Positions 19,081 to 31,584 of a DNA stretch of 64,000 nucleotides are shown in pieces. The stretch comes from Lacunisphaera limnophila (GTDB taxonomy: Bacteria > Verrucomicrobiota > Verrucomicrobiia > Opitutales > Opitutaceae), in contig NZ_CP016094.1 in NCBI RefSeq assembly GCF_001746835.1, forward strand, positions 1,984,001 through 2,048,000. Direction: 5' to 3'. A model generated the notes under the pieces. The model was given only the letters and a program-made list of their open reading frames with translations, ran no database searches and was not told the DNA's origin. The translations under genes and the position numbers were made by a program. How positions within the stretch are numbered: position 1 is the first letter of the stretch; every line of letters starts with the position of its first letter.

Positions 19081-20052
19081 TCAGAACCACTTCTTCCGCT
19101 TCAGGTAGATGGCGGTGAGCACCGTCGAGAACAGGGTGATGCCGGTGGCGATCTGGTAACCATGGGGGCTTTGCAGCTCCTTCATGTGCTCGAAGTTCAT
19201 GCCGTACCAGGTGCCGATGACCATGACCGGGAGGGTGATGGCGGTGAGCGCGGTGAGGAACTTGATGCCCTCGTTGGCCTCGCCCGCGGCCTTGTTGAGG
19301 TAGATGTCGAAGCCCATCATCAGCCGCTCGTGGTAGCCGGTCACGGTCTCCTCGAGGCGGGTGAGGTTGTCGCGCAGGTCGCGGTAGTAGGGCAGGAGGG
19401 TCGTGCGGATGAACTTGCTGTCGCCCCGGGCGAGCCGGTCGATGATGTCGCGCTGCGGGCGGACGATCTGGCGCAGCTTGGTGAAGTCGCCGCGGACCTG
19501 GAGCAACTCGCTGACAAACTGCTTGTCGGCGTCGCGGGTGAGCACGATGTCCTCGATCTCCTCCAGCTCGTTGTGCAGCTCGGCGAGCATGGGGGTGTAG
19601 TTGTCGACGAGCAGGTCGAGAAGGGTGTGGGCGAGGCGATCGGGGCCGCGCGGGCCGGGGCCGACGTTCTTGGCGAGGCGCTCGGTGAGGGCGCTGACGG
19701 AGCGGAGCGCGGTGCGGTGGAAGGTGACGAGGAATTCCTTGCCGAGGAAGAGGTCGAGCTCGGTGGTCGCGAACTTGTCCGTGCGGTTGTAGTCCACGGC
19801 GTGCGTGACCATGAAGAGGTAGTCCTCGTAATCCTCGATCTTGGGCAGCGGGCTGGGGGTGACGCAGTCCTCGATGGCCAGCGGGTGAAACTGGAAGAGA
19901 CCCTCGAGCACGGCCTTGATCTCCTCGTCGGTGGGGTTCTCGAGATCAACCCAGACGATGAGACCCTTGTCGGCCTGCACCAGGCGGAGGGCTTCGAGCT
20001 CCAGGTCGCGACCGACCAGCTTGCCTTCGCTGAAGATGAAGGAGTGGATCAT
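19081..20052 (-). CDS. corA: CorA-type divalent metal ion transporter
   Basis: Pentameric Mg2+/Co2+ channel of the inner membrane. 323 residues. The large N-terminal cytoplasmic domain (PLAIEDCVTPSPLPKIEDYED) and long helical stalk end in two C-terminal helices. The signature YGMNFEHM is present, with GMN at 284-286 between the two helices, and the protein ends in the basic tail YLKRKKWF. The start at 20052 (MIHSFIFSEGK) is chosen over an upstream extension of low quality. A GC-rich palindrome (GATCCCGC ggc GCGGGATC, 19064-19082) overlaps the stop codon and may aid termination. Confidence 0.94.
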   Translation of the reverse strand: MIHSFIFSEGKLVGRDLELEALRLVQADKGLIVWVDLENPTDEEIKAVLEGLFQFHPLAIEDCVTPSPLPKIEDYEDYLFMVTHAVDYNRTDKFATTELDLFLGKEFLVTFHRTALRSVSALTERLAKNVGPGPRGPDRLAHTLLDLLVDNYTPMLAELHNELEEIEDIVLTRDADKQFVSELLQVRGDFTKLRQIVRPQRDIIDRLARGDSKFIRTTLLPYYRDLRDNLTRLEETVTGYHERLMMGFDIYLNKAAGEANEGIKFLTALTAITLPVMVIGTWYGMNFEHMKELQSPHGYQIATGITLFSTVLTAIYLKRKKWF

Positions 20053-20176
20053 GGAAGCGTGATGCTGGGGCGTCGCCGGGCGGTGGCAAGCCCGGCTTCG
20101 GCGGGCGGACGCATGGCGAAAGGGTTTGTCAGCCGGGGGCGAAAAGTGAAGCGTAGGGGCAAACAATCATCCGTCC

Positions 20177-22246
20177 ATGACCCTGTCCTTCCCCCGACCC
20201 CGTCTCCTCATAGCCGTCCTCCTGCTCGCCACCGTGCTCCGCGCGGATGACGGCATGTGGCTCCTCACCAATCCGCCCTTGCAGGACCTGAAGGCGAAGT
20301 ACGGCTTCGAGCCGACGCCGGCCTGGCTGGAGCATGTCCAGAAGGCCTCGGTCCGCATGAACAACGGCGGCTCCGGCTCGTTCGCCTCGGCGGACGGCCT
20401 GGTAATCACGAACCACCACGTGGCGTCCGATGCGATCTACAAGCTGAGCAGCACCGGTCACAATTACCTTGAGGACGGCTACCATGCGAAGTCCCGGGCC
20501 GAGGAGCTGAAGTGCACGGACCTGGAGCTGAACGTGCTGATGTCGATCGAGGATGTCACCGCGCGCGTCAACGCGGCGGTGAAGCCCGACCTGGCGCCGG
20601 CCGAGGCCAACGTGGCGCGCCGGTCGATCATGGCGGAGATCGAGAAGGAGTCGCTCGAGCAGAGCGGCCTGCGCAGCGACGTCGTGACGCTCTACCAGGG
20701 CGGCCAGTACCACCTCTACCGTTACAAGCGCTACACGGACGTCCGCCTGGTCTGGGCGCCCGAGCAGCAGGCGGCGTTTTTCGGCGGCGACCCGGACAAT
20801 TTCGAGTTCCCGCGCTACAACCTCGATGTGACGCTCTTTCGCGTCTATGAGAACGACGCACCGGTGAAGGTGGAGCATTACCTGAAGTGGAACCCCGCCG
20901 GCACCACGGCCGGCGAGCTGGTGTTCATCACCGGGCATCCCGGCTCGACGCAGCGGCTCATCACCATGGCCGAGCTGGAGTATGCCCGCGACATCCAGGT
21001 GCCGAACGTCATGCGCTACCTCAAGAACCGCGAGGTGCTGCTGCTCAGTTACAGCGCGCGCAGCGAGGAGAACGCCCGCCGCGCGAAGGACGAGGTCTTC
21101 ACCATCGCGAACTCGCGCAAGGTCTATGACGGTCGGATCTCCGGACTGCTGGACCCCGTCCTGATTGCGGCCAAGGAGGCCGAGGAGGCCGCGCTGAAGA
21201 CCTTCGCCGCCGACCACCCGGAGCTGGGGGCCACGGATGCATGGGACAAGATCACCGCTGCGCAGCTGGTCATCGCCCGGCAGGCACTGCGCCACAACCT
21301 GCTGGAGGCCTATGCCTTCAACTCCGACCTTTTCGGCAAGGCGCGCTCGCTCCTGCGGGCCGCGACCGAGCGCGCACTGCCCAACGGCGAGCGCCTGCGG
21401 GAATTCCGCGACTCAGCCCGGACCGAATTCGAGCTGGCGCTCTTCTCGGAAGAGCCGGTCTACGAGGATTTCGAAATCCTGAAGATCAAGAATTACCTGG
21501 AATACATCGCCATGGAGCTGGGGGCCAAGGACCCGGTGGTGCAGGCCGCGCTGGGCGGCAAGGCGCCGGCGGTGCGGGCGGCCGAGCTGGTCACGGGGTC
21601 CAAGATCCATGACCTCGCCTTCCGGAAGAAACTTTACGCCATGTCGCCCGAGGAGCTGGCGCAGGTCGATGATCCGATGCTGGCGCTGGCCCGCGCGGTG
21701 GATGCGGAGGCCCGGGCGGGCCGCAAGGTCATCGAGGCGCAGGCCGAGGTGAAGCAACAGGCCCACGCCCGCATCGCCCGGGTGCGGTACGCCAAGGATG
21801 GGGACAAGGTCTCACCCGACGCCACCTTCACGCTCCGCCTCGCCTACGGCACGGTCAAGGGGCTGCAGCAGGACGGCGTGGACATCCCCGCATACACGGA
21901 CATCGCCGGCACCTTCGTCCGGGCCACGGAGCGGAACAACGTGCCGCCCTTCAACCTGCCGGCCACCTGGCTGGCGGCGAAGGACCGGTTCAAGGGCGAC
22001 ACGCCGTTCAACTTCATCCACACGAGCTACTCCATCGGCGGCAATTCGGGCAGCCCGACGCTGAACCGGAACGGCGAGTTCGTGGGCATCCTGTTCGACG
22101 GCAACATCCACTCGCTCGTGTGGAACTACGCGTATTCGGACACGGTGGCGCGCTCGGTCTCGGTGGACGTGCGGGGCATCCTTGAGGCGATGCGCACCGT
22201 CTACGGGGCGGACGAACTCGTGGCCGAGATCCTCGGGACGAAGTAA
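20177..22246 (+). CDS. S46 family dipeptidyl-peptidase (DPP7-like)
   Basis: Secreted or periplasmic serine exopeptidase that removes dipeptides from protein-derived peptides. 689 residues, near the family norm, with an N-terminal signal peptide (RLLIAVLLLATVLRA, cleavage probably near residue 22-24). Chymotrypsin-like triad regions: His81 in LVITNHHVASDA, Asp in AAFFGGDPDNFEFPRY, and Ser624 in SIGGNSGSPT. The residue 18 after the serine is Gly642 in FDGN; in characterised S46 enzymes Gly here marks DPP7 (hydrophobic P1) and Arg marks DPP11 (acidic P1), so a DPP7-like specificity is inferred. Stand-alone gene followed by a strong terminator. Confidence 0.93.
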   Translation: MTLSFPRPRLLIAVLLLATVLRADDGMWLLTNPPLQDLKAKYGFEPTPAWLEHVQKASVRMNNGGSGSFASADGLVITNHHVASDAIYKLSSTGHNYLEDGYHAKSRAEELKCTDLELNVLMSIEDVTARVNAAVKPDLAPAEANVARRSIMAEIEKESLEQSGLRSDVVTLYQGGQYHLYRYKRYTDVRLVWAPEQQAAFFGGDPDNFEFPRYNLDVTLFRVYENDAPVKVEHYLKWNPAGTTAGELVFITGHPGSTQRLITMAELEYARDIQVPNVMRYLKNREVLLLSYSARSEENARRAKDEVFTIANSRKVYDGRISGLLDPVLIAAKEAEEAALKTFAADHPELGATDAWDKITAAQLVIARQALRHNLLEAYAFNSDLFGKARSLLRAATERALPNGERLREFRDSARTEFELALFSEEPVYEDFEILKIKNYLEYIAMELGAKDPVVQAALGGKAPAVRAAELVTGSKIHDLAFRKKLYAMSPEELAQVDDPMLALARAVDAEARAGRKVIEAQAEVKQQAHARIARVRYAKDGDKVSPDATFTLRLAYGTVKGLQQDGVDIPAYTDIAGTFVRATERNNVPPFNLPATWLAAKDRFKGDTPFNFIHTSYSIGGNSGSPTLNRNGEFVGILFDGNIHSLVWNYAYSDTVARSVSVDVRGILEAMRTVYGADELVAEILGTK

Positions 22247-22268
22247 GGTTTACGATTCCTGATTGATG

Positions 22269-22297
22269 AAGGCGGGGTCATTGACCCCGCCTTTTTC
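22269..22297 (+). terminator. Rho-independent terminator after the S46 peptidase
   Basis: AAGGCGGGGTCA, then TTGACCCCGCCTTTTTC: stem of about 10 bp with a very short loop followed by T5, 22 bases after the stop. The GGCGGGGTC/GACCCCGCC core is shared with the hairpin after queF. Confidence 0.85.
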
Positions 22298-22336
22298 ATT
22301 CTTCAGAGGGTCCGGGTGGGGAGCGGGGCCCGGCAA

Positions 22337-22366
22337 AAGAAAAAACCCGCGCGGAGCGCGGGTTCC
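22337..22366 (-). terminator. Rho-independent terminator for the PtsN-like gene
   Basis: On the minus strand AACCCGCGC, loop TCC, GCGCGGGTT, then a T-run from the A-rich stretch at 22337-22345. Stem 22344-22352 with 22356-22364. It lies 24 bases beyond the stop of the gene at 22389. A near-identical hairpin lies past gyrA at 24485-24505. Confidence 0.8.
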
Positions 22367-22388
22367 ACCCAGTCGGGGCCGGGAGCGG

Positions 22389-22868
22389 TTACTTGGCCGG
22401 GCCGAGAATTTTGCTCTCGAGGTCGAGCACGGTGGCGATGAAGGCCTCGGGGGTCGGGGCGGCGAGCAGGGCGGTGCGGCTGGACTCATCCTTGATCAGG
22501 CGGCAGAGCGCGCCGACGAGGATGAGGTAGTCGGTGGGATTGTTCTTCGGCGTGCCGAGGACGAACATGAGCTTCACGTTCTGGTTCGAGTTCTCGAAAA
22601 GGACGCCCTGCGTGCTCCGGCCGACGGCCAGGACGATCTTCTTCACGTGCTCGGTGCGGGCATGGGGCAGGGCGACCTCGTTGCCCAGGCAGGTGGTGTC
22701 GAGGCGCTCCCGGGCGAGGAGTTCGTTGTAGAAACCCTGGAAATTGGCGACGTTCGGATCGGCTTCGAGGAGCTTGGCGGTTTCCTGGAGGGCCGCGGTG
22801 CGCTTGGTGCTTTGCAGCGAAAGAATGATGCGCTCGGGCGAAAGCAGACTGGAAAGACGGGTGGCCAT
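22389..22868 (-). CDS. ptsN: PTS EIIA domain protein (PtsN/fructose type)
   Basis: Single EIIA-Ntr/Fru domain, 159 residues, cytosolic. The phospho-accepting histidine is His69 in GNEVALPHARTEHVKK, the typical EIIA2 site. SNQNVKLMFVLGTPKNNPTDY matches the following core strand and loop. No EIIB or EIIC permease and no HPr/EI gene are in the window, so a regulatory PtsN-like role is likelier than sugar uptake. Upstream (on the minus strand) is the sensor kinase with a 74-base gap; downstream is a good terminator. Confidence 0.87.
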   Translation of the reverse strand: MATRLSSLLSPERIILSLQSTKRTAALQETAKLLEADPNVANFQGFYNELLARERLDTTCLGNEVALPHARTEHVKKIVLAVGRSTQGVLFENSNQNVKLMFVLGTPKNNPTDYLILVGALCRLIKDESSRTALLAAPTPEAFIATVLDLESKILGPAK

Positions 22869-22942
22869 GGTCGACAGACGAAAAAGAGATTCACGGCCCC
22901 CGGCGAACGCAAGGACGGAGTGAGACGATCGGGGACGGGAAC

Positions 22943-24391
22943 TCAGGCGGGAGGGCGGGAGGGCAGGGTGAAGTGGAAGCGGGACCCGCGGCCCTCCGTG
23001 CTCTCAACCTCCAGTTGGCCGCCCATGCGTTCGACCAGCCGGCGGCTGATGGCGAGACCCAGGCCGGTGCCGCCGAACCGGCGGGTGGTCGAGGAATCCG
23101 CCTGCATGAAGGGCTGGAAGAGCTGGCCGAGGCGGTCGGCGGGGATGCCGATGCCGGTGTCGTGCACCGCGAAGGTGAGACCGGCCGGCGCGGGGGTGAG
23201 CACGAGGGTCACCTGACCCTTGGCGGTGAACTTGAGGGCATTGCCGACGAGGTTCATCAGGATCTGGCGCAGCCGGGTGGGATCCGCGGTGAATTGCTCC
23301 GGGGTGCCGGGCTCGAATGTGCAGACCAACGCCAGCGACTTCTGCTCGGCGCGGGGCCGCAGCAGGGCGAGGGTCTCCTCGACCAGGGGCCGCAGCGGGA
23401 AGGTCAGCCGCTCCAAGTCAATGCGTCCGGCCTCGATCTTCGAGTAGTCGAGGATGTCGTCGATGATCCGCAGCAGGGTGTCGCCACTGCTCCGGATGAT
23501 CTGCAGGAACTCCTTCTGCTGGTCGTCCAGCGGGGTGGATTGCAGGAGATCCGACATCCCGAGGACGCCGTTCATCGGGGTGCGGATCTCGTGGCTCATG
23601 ACGGCGAGGAAGGCGCTTTTGGCGCGGTCGGCGGCTTCGGCCAGTTCCTTGGCGCGGCGGAGATCCTCGGTGCGACGGGCGTCGCGGTGAGCGGCGGCGG
23701 CGGCGGCGCGGCGGAGCCGCCAGACGACGAAGCCCGCAGCAAAGGACAAGGCCGTGACGCAGGCCAGGGCGGCGTAGGCGGCGTGACGGACACGGGCGAG
23801 CCGGGCGATGAAATCACTCAGCTCCAGGTCCACGCCAGCCACCCCAACACAGGCGCCCTGGGCGTCGTAGAACGGGGCGAAGCCGCTCATGAAGGTGCCT
23901 TGATCGTCGGTCACGGGCTGGGTGTTCGTCAGCACCTGTTGTTCGCGGAGCGCCCGAAGGAAATCCGGGTCATCCCCCGCGTAAGGCGTCATGATCGGGT
24001 CCGGCGGGTGCGGGGCGCGCGGGTCGGGCGCGGCTTGGTCGGTGCCCGTGACCACGAATATCCGGTCATCCCGCAGGATGGCGGTGTAGACATAAAAAAG
24101 GTCCGGGTTGGCGCGATGGAAGGCGACCATGGGCGCGAGCACCTGGCGATGGGCGGGAGAGCCCTGCTGGGCCGGGGAGGTTAGCGTGCGGTGCAGATCG
24201 CCGTCGATCTGGGCGGCGACCGAGCGGGCGAGGGCGGCCAGCTCATCGCGCACGGCGTCGATCAGGGCCTGACGGGAGAAATGATACACGAGGGCCAGGC
24301 CGATGCAGGAAACCAGCAGCACCGCCAGGCCGGCGAGAATGGCCTCACGCCAGGGACGGATGGTCGCGATGGTTGAGGGGGACGCGGGCAT
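22943..24391 (-). CDS. Membrane sensor histidine kinase
   Basis: 482 residues. N-terminal helix ([20 protein letters not shown], 18-37), a periplasmic sensor domain of about 160 residues resembling a Cache/PAS-like fold ([32 protein letters not shown]), a second helix (205-224), then a HisKA domain with H267 in [20 protein letters not shown] and a HATPase domain with N ([12 protein letters not shown]), G1 (DTGIGIP) and G2 ([10 protein letters not shown]) boxes. It ends after the HATPase, so no receiver domain is attached and no response regulator gene is adjacent: an orphan kinase in this window. The sensed signal is unknown. Confidence 0.9.
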   Translation of the reverse strand: MPASPSTIATIRPWREAILAGLAVLLVSCIGLALVYHFSRQALIDAVRDELAALARSVAAQIDGDLHRTLTSPAQQGSPAHRQVLAPMVAFHRANPDLFYVYTAILRDDRIFVVTGTDQAAPDPRAPHPPDPIMTPYAGDDPDFLRALREQQVLTNTQPVTDDQGTFMSGFAPFYDAQGACVGVAGVDLELSDFIARLARVRHAAYAALACVTALSFAAGFVVWRLRRAAAAAAHRDARRTEDLRRAKELAEAADRAKSAFLAVMSHEIRTPMNGVLGMSDLLQSTPLDDQQKEFLQIIRSSGDTLLRIIDDILDYSKIEAGRIDLERLTFPLRPLVEETLALLRPRAEQKSLALVCTFEPGTPEQFTADPTRLRQILMNLVGNALKFTAKGQVTLVLTPAPAGLTFAVHDTGIGIPADRLGQLFQPFMQADSSTTRRFGGTGLGLAISRRLVERMGGQLEVESTEGRGSRFHFTLPSRPPA

Positions 24392-24446
24392 GGGCTAGAC
24401 GGGACTATCGCCGGTTTCGGGCCGTTTGCAGGGACAAAATGGGGGC

Positions 24447-24478
24447 AAAAAAGGCGCGTCCCGGGGAGGGACGCGCCG
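24447..24478 (-). terminator. Rho-independent terminator for gyrA
   Basis: On the minus strand GGCGCGTCC with a GGACGCGCC partner (arms 24453-24461 and 24469-24477), followed by T6 from the A-run at 24447-24452. It lies about 35 bases past the gyrA stop and separates gyrBA from the sensor kinase. Confidence 0.85.
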
Positions 24479-24484
24479 GGGGGA

Positions 24485-24505
24485 AACCCGCGCGGTGCGC
24501 GGGTT
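24485..24505 (-). repeat. Hairpin repeat AACCCGCGC..GCGCGGGTT after gyrA
   Basis: Same 9-bp stem and 3-base loop as the terminator at 22344-22364, differing only in the loop (GGT versus GGA) and both followed by CCACC. Here there is no T-run, and a stronger terminator follows at 24447-24478. Both copies are placed just past the 3' end of a minus-strand gene. Confidence 0.7.
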
Positions 24506-24510
24506 CCACC

Positions 24511-27015
<2,505 letters not shown>

Positions 27016-27059
27016 GTGGGGGGCGAAGGGCGGTAAAAGTGAGGGGCGGGCGGGACGGC

Positions 27060-29591
<2,532 letters not shown>

Positions 29592-29643
29592 TCAGGTCAA
29601 AAAAGGGAGTCAAAAAGTTCTCGGATAACGCGGGTTTCGACAA

Positions 29644-29684
29644 CGTTTTTCTCGATGAAAAACGAGGTATTTTCGGCCCGAAAA
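29644..29684. promoter_or_regulatory. Two adjacent palindromes upstream of gyrB
   Basis: CGTTTTTC (29644-29651) and GAAAAACG (29657-29664) flank TCGAT. Six bases on, TTTTCGG (29670-29676) and CCGAAAA (29678-29684) flank one C. They sit 53-93 bases upstream of gyrB in an AT-rich pocket. They could be operators, or hairpins in the gyrB leader. The remainder of the 267-base gap to 29858 shows nothing else clear. Confidence 0.45.
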
Positions 29685-29858
29685 ACACCTTTGCTAGTGG
29701 CTTGCCTGGGCCGACTTACCGGGGTGGAAAAATCGGCCCCAAAAGCGGTGGGTGCGCGGGGCGGCGGGGCAGAGCAAACAAGCGCGCCACGCCACAAAAA
29801 TCGGCGAGCGGAGGGATTCAATTGACCGCTTCGTGGCGCCACCCACAGTGGCCGGACC

Positions 29859-30566
29859 ATGGCTGCTTTCAGCATCGCGACATTGCTTGTGCTTCAGGAA
29901 CGCGACAGTCGCCGTCTGGCGCTGGAGCAGCAGCTCAAAAGCGTGCCCCGCGAGGTGGCGGCGGTGGAGGCCCGGATTGCGGCGGAGAAGCAGGCCATTG
30001 AGGCGGCCAAGGCCGAGTGGCACGGGCTGGAGTCCAAGAAGAAGCTCCTGGAGATTGAAATCCAAGGAGCGCAGGGCAAGGCCGCCAAGTACCGCACACA
30101 ACAGCTGGAAGTGCGTAAAAACGACGAATACAAGGCCCTCACGCACGAGATTGAGGCCACGGAGGCCCTGATTGGCGGATTTGAGGAGGAAGAGCTCAAG
30201 GTGATGTACCTGATCGATGAGGCGAAGAAGCGCTTTGCGGCGGCCGAGGCCGAGTTGAAGGCCAACATTTCGGGGCATGAGGCCCGGATCCGCACCCTGC
30301 GGGAGCGGGAGACCCAGGCGCAGGGTGAGTTGAAGGTCGCGGAGGAGGCGGTGGCGGCGGCCCGGCCCGGGGTGCCGGAGCCGCATTTGAAGATTTACGA
30401 CCGGCTGGCCGTGAAGCCGGGGCATCCGGTCTGCGTAAACGTTTATGGCGGCAAATGCGGGGGGTGCCACCTGAAGGTGCCCACGCACATCGAGGTGCTG
30501 GCCAAGACGGGGCTGGAAATTGCCACTTGCGACCAGTGTGGTCGCATCGCTTACTGGCAACCCTAG
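29859..30566 (+). CDS. Coiled-coil protein with C-terminal C4 zinc ribbon
   Basis: 235 residues: an almost uninterrupted charged coiled coil (about 10-175) followed by a zinc ribbon with two Cys pairs, KCGGCHLKVP and ATCDQCGRIAYW. This is the architecture of the widespread CT398/DUF164-type family, proposed to bind nucleic acid or act as a chaperone-like factor; the molecular role is unclear. The TAG stop at 30564-30566 coincides with the first bases of the RNase P RNA terminal helix, so any separate rnpB promoter must lie inside this gene. Divergent from gyrB. Confidence 0.88.
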   Translation: MAAFSIATLLVLQERDSRRLALEQQLKSVPREVAAVEARIAAEKQAIEAAKAEWHGLESKKKLLEIEIQGAQGKAAKYRTQQLEVRKNDEYKALTHEIEATEALIGGFEEEELKVMYLIDEAKKRFAAAEAELKANISGHEARIRTLRERETQAQGELKVAEEAVAAARPGVPEPHLKIYDRLAVKPGHPVCVNVYGGKCGGCHLKVPTHIEVLAKTGLEIATCDQCGRIAYWQP

Positions 30567-30975
30567 TTTCGGAGCCTGATCTTCGCTCCGGGTTCATTGA
30601 ACAAGGAGAGGAAAGTCCGGACACCACAGGGCAGGATTCCCCGCGAAAGGGGGGAAGCGGCGCGTCAAGGCGCCGCGATGGACAGTGTCACAGAGAATAT
30701 ACCGCCGCGCGGGCAACCGCGTGGTAAGGGTGAAAAGGTGGGGTAAGAGCCCACCGCGCCGAAGGCAACGACGGCGGCACGAAAAACCCAATCCGGTGCA
30801 AGACTAAATAGGCGGCTGGACGGCCCGTCCGATAGCCGCGGGTTAGTCGCATCCGGCCGGGTCCCGCGCAAGCGGCCCACGGCCGGGCAGGTCCGCCTCG
30901 GCGGATGTTGAGAGAAATGAAGATCGTGGCGCGCAAGCGTCGCACATAATCCGGCTTACCGGCTACGAGACTAGA
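30564..30975 (+). ncRNA. rnpB: RNase P RNA, bacterial class A
   Basis: Catalytic RNA of tRNA 5' maturation. Conserved elements in order: GAGGAAAGTCCGGAC (30606 onward), the ACAGAGAATATACCGCC region, AGGGTGAAAAGGTGGGGTAA with AGAGCCCACCG, GCAAGACTAAATAGG, and the 3' AGAGAAATGAAGATCG ... ATAATCCGGCTTACCG. The terminal helix P1 pairs TAGTTTCGGAGCC (30564-30576) with GGCTACGAGACTA (30961-30973), 12 of 13 positions including one G-U. Length about 410 is normal for class A. Ends are set by P1; if P1 is only ten pairs the 5' end would be about 30567. Confidence 0.95.
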
Positions 30976-31158
30976 CCACATGCGGGGCGCGTTGCGAAAA
31001 GCGGCGCGCCCCGCTCCCGTTTTAGCCCCGCCGCACCGACCGCGGGTCCGGGGACCCTGGGTTCGCCCCGGGCAACCCGGTGGCCGGCCCCCCTCTGGCG
31101 TGGCCGCAGGCCGGATGCATTCCGCCCCCCCCCGGCTTCTCCGGGATGGAAATCTCCC

Positions 31159-31189
31159 TTGACTCACCGCCCTGCGTCTGAGTTCTAAA
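31159..31189 (+). promoter_or_regulatory. Possible sigma-70 promoter of rpsT
   Basis: TTGACT (31159-31164) followed after 19 bases by TCTAAA (31184-31189), about 23 bases before the rpsT start. The -35 is good; the -10 is weak and the spacing long. The rest of the 236-base gap after rnpB (30976-31211) is GC- and C-rich without a recognised feature. Confidence 0.4.
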
Positions 31190-31211
31190 CCGTTCCAAAC
31201 CTATTTAGCCC

Positions 31212-31475
31212 ATGGCCAACACCAAGTCTGCAATCAAAGCCGCCCGTAAATCCCTGCGCAATGCCGCGCGCAACCAGGCCACCAAGACCCGCCTGAAGTC
31301 CCTTGGCAAGGCCGTCGCCAAGGCCGCCGCCGGCACCGATGCGGAAAAGACCCGCGCCGCCGCCATCGCCTTCAGCTCGGCCCTCGACAAGGCCGTCAAG
31401 AGCAACGTGATCCACCGCAACGCGGCCTCGAATCACAAGTCCCAGATCTCGAAGTACGTCTTCGCGAAGAAGTAA
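31212..31475 (+). CDS. rpsT: 30S ribosomal protein bS20
   Basis: Binds 16S rRNA in the small subunit. 87 residues, typical length, with the canonical start MANTKSAIKAARKSLRNAAR and the conserved later motif GVIHRNAAS-type block (here SNVIHRNAASNHKSQIS). Very Lys/Ala-rich and helical throughout. The start is preceded by CTATTTAGCCC with no SD sequence. A monocistronic unit with a good terminator. Confidence 0.96.
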   Translation: MANTKSAIKAARKSLRNAARNQATKTRLKSLGKAVAKAAAGTDAEKTRAAAIAFSSALDKAVKSNVIHRNAASNHKSQISKYVFAKK

Positions 31476-31496
31476 TTCGCGCTCCGCTTTTTTCCT

Positions 31497-31528
31497 GCCC
31501 CGCACGCCCACCGGCGGCGGGGCTTTTT
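31497..31528 (+). terminator. Rho-independent terminator after rpsT
   Basis: GCCCCGC (31497-31503), a 13-base loop and GCGGGGC (31517-31523) followed by T5, 22 bases after the stop. Confidence 0.85.
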
Positions 31529-31584
31529 GTTGGTCGGTTCTGCGGGGTTGAATTCACGGGCCCGATCCCTGTTCATAAGGGCTC

